Shown one piece after another: positions 44,303-52,678 of a stretch of 64,000 nt of DNA (the first letter of the stretch is position 1; each line of letters begins with the position of its first letter). The notes beneath the pieces are model-generated. The model did not search any database. It was not told the DNA's origin and worked only from the letters and a program-made list of their open reading frames with translations. The translations under genes were made by a program, and so were the position numbers. This stretch comes from MVYY01 sp012517575 (GTDB taxonomy: Bacteria > Bacteroidota > Bacteroidia > Bacteroidales > Paludibacteraceae): NCBI GenBank assembly GCA_031629035.1, contig JAVLUG010000010.1, positions 62,001-126,000 of the forward strand. Direction: 5' to 3'.

Positions 44303-46501
44303 TTAACGAATGAAAAGCAATTCTCTGTATTTAGGCAAAGGCCACATTTCGTCATCAATAATCATTTCAAGTTTGTCCACCTGATAGCGGATCTTGTCAA
44401 AAAATGGTAAAACGGCATCGTGATACGTATTTGCCTTTTCTTCCTCACATTCAATTACATTAGCCCTTTTTCTGGCTTCAATCATATTGTCAACATCTGA
44501 CTTGATGGTGTTCACTCTTTCAGCAATTTCCTTTATCAATTGCAAATCGAGCTGGCACATTTTCTCGGCTTCTTCTTTTGAAAATACCGTTTTCATTTTA
44601 TTGACATTATCCAGCAAAATAGATTGATAACGTGTAGCAATCGGAATTATGTGATTGATTGCCAAGTCGCCCAACACACGGGATTCTATCTGAATTTTCT
44701 TTGTGTACATATCCCATTTAACCTCATTCCGTGCATGAAGTTCCTTTTCGGACATTACATTAGTAGAAGTAAAAATTTTGATACTCTCCTCGTTGGTGTA
44801 TGCCTTCAAAATTTTTGGAACACTCGTTTCGCAATCCAGCCCACGAAATTTTGCCTCTTCTTTCCATTCGTCGCTGTAATTGTTGCCATCAAAACGAATA
44901 GGTTTCGATATTTTTATGTATTTTTTCAATACTTCAAAAATTGCAGTCTGCTTACTCGTTCCGGAAGCAATTTTTTCGTCCACTTCAGCTTTAAATTCTA
45001 TCAACTGAGCTGCTACAGCAGTATTTAATGCTGTCATGGCCGAAGAACAGTTGGCAGACGAACCTACTGCTCTGAATTCAAATCGATTGCCGGTAAATGC
45101 AAAAGGCGAAGTTCTGTTTCTGTCGGTATTGTCGAGCAATACTTCAGGAATATGGGCTATCCCCAGACGAAGTTTTTTCTTGCTGTCCACCGCAATGGCT
45201 TCATCACTATTGCTATTTTCAAGTTTATCGAGTACACTGCTCACCTGTGTACCAAGGAAAACCGAGATAATGGCCGGAGGAGCTTCATTAGCACCCAAAC
45301 GATGAGCATTTTGAGCCGACATAATAGAAGCCTTCAAAAGCGCATTGTGCTTGTAAACGGCCATCAAAATATTTACTACAAAAGTTATGAATTGTAGATT
45401 TTCTTCCGGTGTTTTACCAGGTGTGAGTAAACCAACTCCCGTATCGGTACCCAACGACCAATTGTTATGTTTTCCCGAACCATTAATTCCTGCAAAAGGC
45501 TTTTCGTGAAGCAGCAAACGGAAACCATGACGACGAGCTACTTTTTTCATAATGGACATAATCAATAAATTCTGATCCACTGCCAGGTTGCATTCTCCGT
45601 AAATGGGTGCCAATTCAAACTGATTGGGTGCAACTTCATTGTGTCTGGTTTTCAAAGGAATGCCATATTTGTAAGCTTCAAATTCCAAATCTTTCATATA
45701 AGCTACTACACGAGTGGGTATCGAACCAAAATAATGGTCTTCCAACTGCTGATTTTTTGCCGACTCATGCCCCAGCAAGGTTCTTCCAGTCAACAATAAA
45801 TCGGGACGAGTAACATACAGACTTTCATCTACCAGGAAATACTCCTGTTCCCAACCCAAATACGAAAAAACTTTTTTCACCTTTGGATCAAACAACTGAC
45901 AAACCGCCGTAGCAGCTTTATCCACCGAATTGAGCGATTTCAACAAAGGAGCTTTATAATCGAGCGATTCTCCGGTATATGAAATAAAAATGGTAGGAAT
46001 ACACAATGTATCATCAACAATAAATGCCGGCGATGAAGGATCCCAAGCCGTATAACCACGTGCTTCAAACGTGCTTCGGATTCCTCCACTCGGGAAAGAA
46101 GAAGCATCAGGTTCCTGCTGTGCCAGCAACTTACCCGAAAACTTTTCTATTACGTTTTCGCCGGGTTTATCATCCAGATAATCAATAAAAGAATCATGCT
46201 TTTCTGCCGTCTTATCGGTCAAAGGCTGAAACCAGTGCGTATAATGGGTTGCTCCAAGTTCCATTGCCCATTTTTTCATTCCTTCAGCCACTTTGTCAGC
46301 AATGCCGCGATCCAGCGTGGTTCCTTTTTCAATGGCTTCATCGATTTCCTTTATGGTCTGCTCCGAAAGAAATCTGGCCATGGTGGATCGCGTAAAAACA
46401 TACTTTCCAAAATACTCGGAGGTTAATTCAGAAGGCACTTCCACTGCAGCTGCTTTTTTCTTGAAAGCTTCCTCTACTGCTTTAAATCTTAATGATGACA
46501 T
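44303..46501 (-). CDS. glnN: Glutamine synthetase type III
   Basis: GSIII condenses glutamate and ammonium with ATP to form glutamine; it is the common form in Bacteroidota. The 732-residue protein is far longer than GSI (about 470) and has the GSIII-specific N-terminus (EVPSELTSEYFGKYVFTRSTM, THYTHWFQPLTDKTAEKHDSF) plus the catalytic blocks GSGKHNNWSLGTDTG and FRAVGSSANCSSAMTALNTAVA. It lacks the adenylylation context of GSI. A -7 box (TAATTTTG, 46582-46589) lies about 80 bp upstream. It heads the chain glnN-gltB-gltD-asnB. Confidence 0.96.
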   Translation of the reverse strand: MSSLRFKAVEEAFKKKAAAVEVPSELTSEYFGKYVFTRSTMARFLSEQTIKEIDEAIEKGTTLDRGIADKVAEGMKKWAMELGATHYTHWFQPLTDKTAEKHDSFIDYLDDKPGENVIEKFSGKLLAQQEPDASSFPSGGIRSTFEARGYTAWDPSSPAFIVDDTLCIPTIFISYTGESLDYKAPLLKSLNSVDKAATAVCQLFDPKVKKVFSYLGWEQEYFLVDESLYVTRPDLLLTGRTLLGHESAKNQQLEDHYFGSIPTRVVAYMKDLEFEAYKYGIPLKTRHNEVAPNQFELAPIYGECNLAVDQNLLIMSIMKKVARRHGFRLLLHEKPFAGINGSGKHNNWSLGTDTGVGLLTPGKTPEENLQFITFVVNILMAVYKHNALLKASIMSAQNAHRLGANEAPPAIISVFLGTQVSSVLDKLENSNSDEAIAVDSKKKLRLGIAHIPEVLLDNTDRNRTSPFAFTGNRFEFRAVGSSANCSSAMTALNTAVAAQLIEFKAEVDEKIASGTSKQTAIFEVLKKYIKISKPIRFDGNNYSDEWKEEAKFRGLDCETSVPKILKAYTNEESIKIFTSTNVMSEKELHARNEVKWDMYTKKIQIESRVLGDLAINHIIPIATRYQSILLDNVNKMKTVFSKEEAEKMCQLDLQLIKEIAERVNTIKSDVDNMIEARKRANVIECEEEKANTYHDAVLPFFDKIRYQVDKLEMIIDDEMWPLPKYRELLFIR

Positions 46502-46581
46502 AAATTTTTTATTTTGAATTTTTTCTATAATTTTTATCTTAAAAATTTTCTTATTACTTACGTATTGGCATTAATTCTATG

Positions 46582-46589
46582 CAAAATTA
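46582..46589 (-). promoter_or_regulatory. -7 box of glnN
   Basis: The minus strand reads TAATTTTG, a match to TAnnTTTG. The upstream sequence at the -33 position is only a partial match (ATTG, 16 nt away). The leader would be about 75 nt. Confidence 0.35.
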
Positions 46590-47011
46590 AATAAAATGAT
46601 AATTTCAATATAATAAGTTCATGCTTTTTTTGAAAAAAATTTCTATAAATTACAATCTGAAATAATTATAGAAATTTTTAAACAAGATTGTAAGAAAAAA
46701 TAATGAAAATATTAAAGATTAGAAGTTTAAGTATATTTTTCTGGGAATAAATTGAATTTGATAAAATACTGCAAAATTTGAACAAAGATAGATAAAACTT
46801 TTCTTATTTTTCTTTAATTCTTTGATACATGTTGCTTATTTATTGAATGATAGAAGATATGAACAATAATTTCTTAGTAAGGTGTTTTATTTCAGAAATA
46901 ATTTCTTGAAACAAATCTTTGCTCTGACATTTTATTACTTAAATATGAGATTTTCTTTCTAAATGAAACGTTTTCCGAAAATTGACTTTCTTTCATCTTT
47001 ATCAGAATGTT

Positions 47012-47049
47012 TAAAAAGACAGGCTATTTCATCACGAAGTAACCTGTCT
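47012..47049 (-). terminator. Terminator of the glnK-amtB message
   Basis: A 7-bp stem AGACAGG (47017-47023) / CCTGTCT (47043-47049) continues inward with further pairs (TA/TA, TTC/GAA). On the minus strand it is followed by five T. It lies about 115 bp past the amtB stop. Confidence 0.7.
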
Positions 47050-47164
47050 GCCAAAACTATAAAATTAAAAAACACACGGTTTTAACCGCGTTTATCATAA
47101 ATCTGAAATTCCCTTAAAATCTGAACACGCGCTAATATTCAGTTTGTGAAAATTTTTCGAAAAA

Positions 47165-48529
47165 TTAATCGAATGATGTGTAGGCAGTTTCACCATGTTG
47201 AGTTTCATCCAAGCCAATAGCTTCCAACTTGTCTGTTACCCGAACTCCCAAAATTTTATCCGAAACTTTGAACAACACAACCGTAACTACTGCTGAATAT
47301 AAAATAACAGCAACAACTGCAATCAACTGCACCAGTAGTTGATGCCAATTTCCCAATAATGCGCCACTATAAGCAGATTGAATTGTTGGAGTTGCCAACA
47401 GTCCCGTCAGTATTGACCCCGTGATACCCCCAATTCCATGTACACCAAAAGCATCCAGTGAATCATCGTAACCCATTTTAGGTTTTACGAATGCTACCAT
47501 AGCAAAACAAATCAAAGAAACCAATATGCCAATTATAAGCGCTCCGCCCACATTTACGAATCCGGCTGCCGGCGTTATGGCTACCAACCCTGCAACTGCG
47601 CCCGTACTTGTTCCTACAATTGTTGGCTTGCCATCATTGAACCAGTCGAGAATTGCCCACGTCAAAGCTGCCGCAGCGGCTGCAATATGGGTAACCATAA
47701 AGGCATTTGCAGCTAAACCATCGGCAGCCAACCCACTTCCGGCATTAAATCCGAACCAACCTATCCACAGCATAGCCGCACCCATTACAACGTAAGTTAT
47801 GTTGTGAGGAGGCAAGGCATGTCCCTTGTAATCACGCCGCTTTCCTAACATGATTGCCGTAACTATGGCTGCAATACCTGCATTGATATGTACCACTGTT
47901 CCGCCTGCAAAATCGAGAGCTCCCAGTTTATACAGCCAACCATCAGAAGACCAAACCCAATGAGCCACAGGATTGTAAACGAATAGCGACCACAAAACGG
48001 TGAACAGTACAAACCCTTTGAAATTGATACGTTCAGCAAATGCACCTATGATAAGCGCGGGTGTAATTACCGCAAACATGCATTGAAACATTACAAAAAC
48101 CAAATGAGGTATTGTTCCAACCGAACTTCCATCTGGTGCAATTTGTGAATGAGAAATAAAATAGGGACTTAAATCACTAATGCTGATATTTCTTAAGAAG
48201 GCCCAGTCCAATCCACCAATAAATGGAGCAAGAATTCCTTCGGAACTTCCAAAAGACATGCTATACCCGCAAACAACCCACTCGATACTGATAACAGCCA
48301 CAATAATCATACATTGCATGAAAATATTGAGTACATTCTTTCTGCGTACCAATCCACCATAAAAAAGAGCAAGTGCCGGTATGCTCATAAATAAAACAAG
48401 CGCTGTTGCAGTGATCATCCACGCCGTATCTCCGGCATCTATTTTTGGTTCGGGAACTACTGTTGCGGCCGACAGTTTAATACTGCCCACTACCAACAAT
48501 CCCAACAAGGAAACAATATATTTTTTCAT
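47165..48529 (-). CDS. amtB: Ammonium transporter
   Basis: AmtB carries ammonium across the inner membrane. The 454-residue protein has a signal peptide, then the Amt fold with 11 transmembrane helices; it includes the segments DTAWMITATALVLFMSIPALALFYGG and the pore-lining histidine and phenylalanine regions (GGTVVHINAGIAAIV, FGVHGIGG). The C-terminal cytoplasmic tail contacts PII proteins in the family. It lies 55 bp after glnK in the same direction. Confidence 0.96.
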   Translation of the reverse strand: MKKYIVSLLGLLVVGSIKLSAATVVPEPKIDAGDTAWMITATALVLFMSIPALALFYGGLVRRKNVLNIFMQCMIIVAVISIEWVVCGYSMSFGSSEGILAPFIGGLDWAFLRNISISDLSPYFISHSQIAPDGSSVGTIPHLVFVMFQCMFAVITPALIIGAFAERINFKGFVLFTVLWSLFVYNPVAHWVWSSDGWLYKLGALDFAGGTVVHINAGIAAIVTAIMLGKRRDYKGHALPPHNITYVVMGAAMLWIGWFGFNAGSGLAADGLAANAFMVTHIAAAAAALTWAILDWFNDGKPTIVGTSTGAVAGLVAITPAAGFVNVGGALIIGILVSLICFAMVAFVKPKMGYDDSLDAFGVHGIGGITGSILTGLLATPTIQSAYSGALLGNWHQLLVQLIAVVAVILYSAVVTVVLFKVSDKILGVRVTDKLEAIGLDETQHGETAYTSFD

Positions 48530-48584
48530 ATTTTATACCATTAAAAATTTATACCTTAAAAACAAATCTTTTAAAAATCAAATC

Positions 48585-48944
48585 TTATATTCCATTGGAT
48601 TCTTTATTATATAAAGCTTCAGGTCCCGATTCACGGGTACGAATACGGTAAGTTTGCTCTATATCGGAAACGAAAATTTTTCCATCTCCGGGATCACCTG
48701 TCCATGCCGAATCTAAAATGGCATTCACCGTTTTCTCAAGATTGATATCACGTACCACTATTGACAACATGCGTCGCTGAATATAACTTGACTGAAAAAT
48801 TTGTCCTCTCACTACCTGGTCTTCTTTGGATTTTCCAAGTCCTGTAATGTCCCAATATGAAAACCATTCGATACCGGCTTCATAAAGGGCCATTTTTACA
48901 TCTTCAAATTTGGATTTTCTGATAACTGCTTCAATTTTCTTCAT
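48585..48944 (-). CDS. glnK: PII-family nitrogen regulatory protein
   Basis: PII proteins sense 2-oxoglutarate and ATP/ADP and block AmtB. The 119-residue protein has the PII C-signature TGDPGDGKIFVSDIEQTYRIRTRE. The T-loop (KSKEDQVVRGQIFQSSYIQRR) is one residue shorter and carries Phe50 where Tyr51 is uridylylated in E. coli GlnK; Gln39, which contacts Mg-2-oxoglutarate, is Ser. Regulation by a GlnD enzyme at that site therefore looks absent, although the ATP-binding B and C loops are intact. It is between the TorF-like gene and amtB. Confidence 0.94.
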   Translation of the reverse strand: MKKIEAVIRKSKFEDVKMALYEAGIEWFSYWDITGLGKSKEDQVVRGQIFQSSYIQRRMLSIVVRDINLEKTVNAILDSAWTGDPGDGKIFVSDIEQTYRIRTRESGPEALYNKESNGI

Positions 48945-48982
48945 AATCGTATGATTTTAATAAATTATTGAATTATGTGCTT

Positions 48983-49633
48983 TTATAATGTTATTCCAAC
49001 TGTCAGATAATATTGTTCCGTTGCCGGATTTAAGATTGCTGAACCTTTCAGTGGAACTTTAAATGAATCGGTGATTTGTATATCTTTAGTAACGCTCAAT
49101 CCGACATTGACTACCTGAAAACTTCCATCGGCTGTGTGCCAGCCATCTCCTGCGCCGGCAAAGATGCTGAATTTATTAAACGCATAACCAATTTCAAAAT
49201 ATTTATCGCCTCCTACGGTTCCGGCAGCTCCTGCTTCGTTAAGAATGTAATTGGCTGATAAAGAAAGACCTTTAATGCCGTAGCCAAGGTTGATTTCGTA
49301 TCCGTGCGAACCAGTCTCCGTACTGTAATCGAAAACATTTGATCCGGGATAATAATAGTCAGTTACTCCGAGGCTCAATCCGAAGTTAAAAGCATACTTT
49401 GCGTATAAATCCATTTCCATGAAACCATCAATACCGGCCGAGCCCCATGAACCAATAGAAAAATTTTGATGGCTGAAAGTGAGTGTTGGCTGAATGGAAG
49501 CATCAGCGTATTTAACTCCACGCCAAACGTACGAACTAACGATATCTGTCGAAACTGTAAAATTTTGAGATTTCGTTAAAATTGGAATAGAAATTGTAAG
49601 AAAACAAATAATCAAAAACTTTTTCGCTTTCAT
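48983..49633 (-). CDS. TorF-family putative outer-membrane porin
   Basis: The 216-residue protein has a signal peptide (ending in LTKSQ) and a mature region made of short alternating beta strands rich in aromatics and glycine, ending in an aromatic/hydrophobic strand (YYLTVGITL), as in an 8-10 stranded barrel. Similar proteins are commonly linked to amt and glnK genes and may pass ammonium or small nitrogen compounds. Start: ATG 49633; the frame also runs to a TTG at 49642. It leads the TorF-glnK-amtB run. Confidence 0.82.
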   Translation of the reverse strand: MKAKKFLIICFLTISIPILTKSQNFTVSTDIVSSYVWRGVKYADASIQPTLTFSHQNFSIGSWGSAGIDGFMEMDLYAKYAFNFGLSLGVTDYYYPGSNVFDYSTETGSHGYEINLGYGIKGLSLSANYILNEAGAAGTVGGDKYFEIGYAFNKFSIFAGAGDGWHTADGSFQVVNVGLSVTKDIQITDSFKVPLKGSAILNPATEQYYLTVGITL

Positions 49634-49744
49634 AATTTTCAAATTTTAGTTGTAGAATTTTTCATTTTTCCGATATTTAGAAATTATTTATACATAATGC
49701 TTGTTTTTCAAATATATTATAATCAAAATGTTTTATTTTTATGA

Positions 49745-49777
49745 CAAAATTAATCATAATGATAAATTAAGTTCAAA
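49745..49777 (-). promoter_or_regulatory. Promoter of the porin-glnK-amtB operon
   Basis: Minus strand: TTTG (49774-49777) and TAATTTTG (49745-49752), spacing 21 nt, a good match to the Bacteroidota consensus. The start would lie about 105 nt before the porin ATG. The palindrome at 49776-49795 overlaps the -33 box, as a repressor or activator site might. Confidence 0.5.
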
Positions 49778-49798
49778 ATAAAATACATTTTATTTGAA
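49772..49798. promoter_or_regulatory. A/T palindrome overlapping the -33 box
   Basis: AAATAAAAT (49776-49784) and ATTTTATTT (49787-49795) form a 9-bp inverted repeat with a 2-nt centre; TTCAAA (49772-49777) and TTTGAA (49793-49798) form a second one around it. A binding site for a nitrogen-responsive regulator is possible, but A/T-rich palindromes arise readily here. Confidence 0.35.
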
Positions 49799-50068
49799 AA
49801 AATATTTTATTAGTTTCAAAGTGTTTTATAAATAAAATAATTAATGTCATATTGTTCTATTTTAACTTAAATGTCTTTCATAATGACACTTCATGTATTT
49901 AATAAAACTAATTTTTATATCTTGTTTGTTCCGAATTCGAAGGTTTGAAAACTATAAAATTGAAAAAGAAAGAAGAAGCAAAAGAATCTTTTGAAGAAGT
50001 AGTTTTAAAATTTCTGCTAAGGCAAATTCTATTTAACTATTAAAAAATTAAATGTTAAGTTATTCTTT

Positions 50069-50800
50069 ATGAGAAATATACATAGATTTAAAGTAATTGC
50101 TTTTGGTTTGCTTTTTCAATCATTCTTCTCTCCTTTGCTTGCAGGAAATAATATGAAAATCATTTACAATATAAAATACGGGTTTGTCAATGGTGGGAAA
50201 GCAATGGTAGAAAAAAGGGATACAGTATATGGAGGAAAAAAATGTATTTATTACCGATTAGAAGGCAATACAACGGGATTAACGGATAAAATTTTCAAGG
50301 TGCACGACACCTATGAAAGTATCGTCGATGCGCGTACTCATCTGCCTTATTTAGCGGTGAGAAATGTAAAAGAAAAATCTTACCGGTATTATAACAAGGT
50401 ATTTTTTTATCATCAAAATGATTCTATTTTCAGTGAACGGACCGGAGGAATGAAAGTACCGCCGCAGCTGATTGATATATTATCTGCCTTTTTTTATATG
50501 GTAAATGTTTATGACATGGACACCCTCAAAGAAGGATACAGTTTGATATTGCCCACCATCAACGGACATGATATTCAGAAAATGAAAGTTAAATATGTAA
50601 ATAACGAAATTATCCAAACAGACATAGGAAGCAGTCTTTGTTATGTCATTGCACCCGAAATGAAAAAGGGCAAATTATTGAAAAACTCTTCGTCTTTGAA
50701 ATTTTACATAGCACAAAACGAGAAAATTCCTTACCAGATAGAAATTGAGACAAAAGTGGGAAAAATTGAAGCAATGCCAATCGAAATCATAAAGAATTAG
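50069..50800 (+). CDS. DUF3108-domain secreted protein
   Basis: The 243-residue protein has a signal peptide (ending near SPLLAG), then a beta-rich DUF3108 domain; visible landmarks are INIKYGFVNGGKA-like strands, a FKVHDTYESIVDA segment and LPYLAVRNVKEKSYR. Members are periplasmic or outer-membrane-associated proteins of unknown function. It stands alone between the nitrogen region and the DUF5652 gene. Start: ATG 50069. Confidence 0.8.
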   Translation: MRNIHRFKVIAFGLLFQSFFSPLLAGNNMKIIYNIKYGFVNGGKAMVEKRDTVYGGKKCIYYRLEGNTTGLTDKIFKVHDTYESIVDARTHLPYLAVRNVKEKSYRYYNKVFFYHQNDSIFSERTGGMKVPPQLIDILSAFFYMVNVYDMDTLKEGYSLILPTINGHDIQKMKVKYVNNEIIQTDIGSSLCYVIAPEMKKGKLLKNSSSLKFYIAQNEKIPYQIEIETKVGKIEAMPIEIIKN

Positions 50801-50869
50801 CAAGTTAGAATCATACTCAAAATCAAAATAATAAATTAAAAATTACAACATTTTTCCGAATATTATATG

Positions 50870-50877
50870 TATTTTTG
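50870..50877 (+). promoter_or_regulatory. -7 box before the DUF5652 gene
   Basis: TATTTTTG matches TAnnTTTG; the predicted start gives a leader of about 65 nt. No -33 TTTG lies at the right distance. Confidence 0.3.
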
Positions 50878-50948
50878 TCTATCAATAATTCCAATTTTTC
50901 TAAGGTGCAAATTTCACTCAAAATATTCAACCTTAAAGTACAATCATC

Positions 50949-51170
50949 ATGTTCTTAACAAATAATTTTTTTGGAGAAGCCGTTCAACAATATCAATGGC
51001 TGATTTTATTGCTGATGCTTTGGGAATTGGTGTGGAAAGCCATAGCTTTATGGAAAGCTGCCCGAAACAACCATTTGGCTTGGTTTATCTGCCTATTGAT
51101 TTTCAACACCATCGGAATTTTACCAATTGTATATATTCTGTTGAAAAGAAAAAAGGAAATGGTGCTTTAA
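50949..51170 (+). CDS. DUF5652-family small membrane protein
   Basis: The 73-residue protein has two hydrophobic helices separated by a loop with ELVWKAIALWKAARNNHLAWF and ends in FNTIGILPIVYILL plus a basic tail. This repeats the characteristic W-KA-ALWKAAR and N-(T/I)-GILPI pattern of DUF5652. Function unknown. Located between DUF3108 and the tRNA gene. Confidence 0.8.
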   Translation: MFLTNNFFGEAVQQYQWLILLLMLWELVWKAIALWKAARNNHLAWFICLLIFNTIGILPIVYILLKRKKEMVL

Positions 51171-51214
51171 TAAAAAAAGAGACTACTTCGTTTGAAAAGA
51201 ATAGCCTCCTTTGA

Positions 51215-51290
51215 TGGAGCGGCAAACGGGACTCGAACCCGCGACCTTTAGCTTGGGAAGCTAAAGCTCTACCAACTGAGCTACTGCCGC
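51215..51290 (-). tRNA. tRNA-Gly (anticodon CCC), CCA encoded
   Basis: The minus strand folds as a full cloverleaf: acceptor GCGGCAG with TTGCCGC, D-stem GCTC/GAGC, anticodon stem TTAGC/GCTAA with loop TTCCCAA (anticodon CCC, reading GGG), 5-nt variable loop, T-stem GCGGG/CCCGT with loop TTCGAGT, discriminator U73 as expected for glycine, then encoded CCA. It lies alone, ahead of the Rnf genes. Confidence 0.95.
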
Positions 51291-51413
51291 AATTCAAAGT
51301 ACAAAATTAATTCAAATTTCTCTACTTGCAAGAGAACGACGCATCAAAAATACAATTTTTGAACAATATTGCTATCCTCACGGAATAATTGGATCAAAAG
51401 AAACAGTAATCGA

Positions 51414-51989
51414 TTATTTTACTATTCCTGCAAAACCCATAAATGCCAACGCTAATAAACCCGCAGTAAGCAAAGCTATAGGAGTACCTTCCATTCCTTT
51501 GGGTAATTTTACCATACTCAACTGCTCCCTGATTCCTGAAAACAAAATTAAAGCCAAACCAAAGCCAAGAGCGGTAGAAATAGCGAAAACTACACTTTCC
51601 AACAAATTAAAATTTTTCTGAATCACCATAATAGCGACGCCAAGAATTGTACAATTTGTAGTTATCAATGGAAGAAAAACTCCCAGCGCTTGATAAAGTG
51701 CCGGAGAGATTTTTTTCAGAATAATTTCCACCAATTGAACCAGTGCTGCAATGACCAGAATATAAGTAATAGTCTGCAAAAAAGCTATATGATAAGGTTC
51801 GAGAATCGACTTTTGAATGACATAAGTAAAGATTGTAGAAATGGTCATCACAAAAACTACCGCGCCACTCATGCCTAAAGCCGTATTTATTTTTTTGGAT
51901 ACTCCTAAAAAGGGACAAATGCCCAAAAATTGCGACAATACAATGTTGTTCACAAAAACTGCACTGATAAAAATAAGAATATAGGTCAT
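51414..51989 (-). CDS. rnfA: Rnf complex subunit RnfA
   Basis: RnfA is an integral membrane subunit of the sodium- or proton-pumping ferredoxin:NAD oxidoreductase. The 191-residue protein has six transmembrane helices and starts TYILIFISAVFVNNIVLSQFLGICPFLG, with the conserved ITTNCTILGVAI segment whose cysteine helps hold a membrane [2Fe-2S] centre. It ends the operon, 52 bp after rnfE. Confidence 0.95.
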   Translation of the reverse strand: MTYILIFISAVFVNNIVLSQFLGICPFLGVSKKINTALGMSGAVVFVMTISTIFTYVIQKSILEPYHIAFLQTITYILVIAALVQLVEIILKKISPALYQALGVFLPLITTNCTILGVAIMVIQKNFNLLESVVFAISTALGFGLALILFSGIREQLSMVKLPKGMEGTPIALLTAGLLALAFMGFAGIVK

Positions 51990-52041
51990 TTATCAATAAT
52001 TTATAGGGTTCAACTTTAAAAAAGTTTTTCTAATTATCACT

Positions 52042-52632
52042 TTATGCTTTGCGAAGTTTGTTCATGATTGCAATCAGATATGCCAGAGCGATAAAAGCAC
52101 CGGGTGCCAGAATGAAAATCAACATACCGTATTTGTCAGGAAAAACACTCATACTAAAAATTTTACCTGTTCCCAGAAATTCTCTTACCATACCAAGCAA
52201 AGTCAATGCAAAAGTAAAGCCCAATCCAATGCCAATTCCATCGAGAGCTGAATCAAAAACGGAATTTTTTGAAGCAAAAGCTTCTGCCCTCCCCAATACT
52301 ATGCAATTGACAACAATTAAAGGAATAAATATTCCCAAACTTGCATAAAGTGCCGGAACATAAGCCTGCATAAACATTTCTACTACGCTCACAAAAGTTG
52401 CTATGACAACAACATAAGCGGGAATGCGCACCTTATCGGGGATCAAATTTTTCAGCAACGAAATTGCCACATTCGACCCAATCAACACAAAAGAAGTTGC
52501 CAATCCCATACTGAAACCGTTGATAGCTGAAGAAGTAGTGGCAAGTGTCGGACACATGCCGAGAATTAAAACAAAAGTCGGATTTTCATTGATCAAACCA
52601 TTCAGAATGATTTTAAATTTAGCGTTGCTCAT
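52042..52632 (-). CDS. rnfE: Rnf complex subunit RnfE
   Basis: RnfE is the second six-helix subunit, homologous to RnfA with opposite orientation. The 196-residue protein includes LILGMCPTLATTSSAINGFSMG near the start and LIVVNCIVLGRAEAF, with the cysteine that pairs with that of RnfA at the membrane iron-sulfur site. It begins 46 bp after rnfG. Confidence 0.95.
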   Translation of the reverse strand: MSNAKFKIILNGLINENPTFVLILGMCPTLATTSSAINGFSMGLATSFVLIGSNVAISLLKNLIPDKVRIPAYVVVIATFVSVVEMFMQAYVPALYASLGIFIPLIVVNCIVLGRAEAFASKNSVFDSALDGIGIGLGFTFALTLLGMVREFLGTGKIFSMSVFPDKYGMLIFILAPGAFIALAYLIAIMNKLRKA

Positions 52633-52678
52633 GGTTTATCCATTTTGGTTTTCAATAGTAAAATAAGAAATTTATCTA

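Larger units (their letters stand above)
46502..47164. other. Long AT-rich gap between amtB and glnN
   Basis: This 663-bp gap holds the glnN promoter region on the right side of glnN (-7 box at 46582-46589) and the amtB terminator hairpin near its other end (47017-47049). About 430 bp between them show no credible coding sequence, repeat or RNA structure to my eye. Confidence 0.6.
49634..50068. other. Divergent regulatory gap between the porin and the DUF3108 gene
   Basis: This 435-bp region, at the AT-rich extreme of the window, holds a minus-strand promoter (49745-49777) with a nearby A/T palindrome (49776-49795). A 32-codon TTG-started frame (49945-50043) is not convincing. No clear promoter for the plus-strand gene was seen. 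Confidence 0.5.

Noticed and set aside
46600..47010. A possible small gene or RNA in the long amtB-glnN gap
   Set aside because: No frame longer than a few tens of codons has coding features, and no stable hairpin or promoter-hairpin pair other than the terminator was seen.
49945..50043. A 32-codon frame rich in Lys and Glu before the DUF3108 gene
   Set aside because: It has no ATG, no promoter or conserved context, and its composition is what AT-rich DNA gives by chance.
51103..51297. A 64-residue minus-strand reading frame over the tRNA-Gly gene
   Set aside because: Its sequence (SSVGRALASQAKGRGFESRLP) is the well-known false translation of a tRNA gene.
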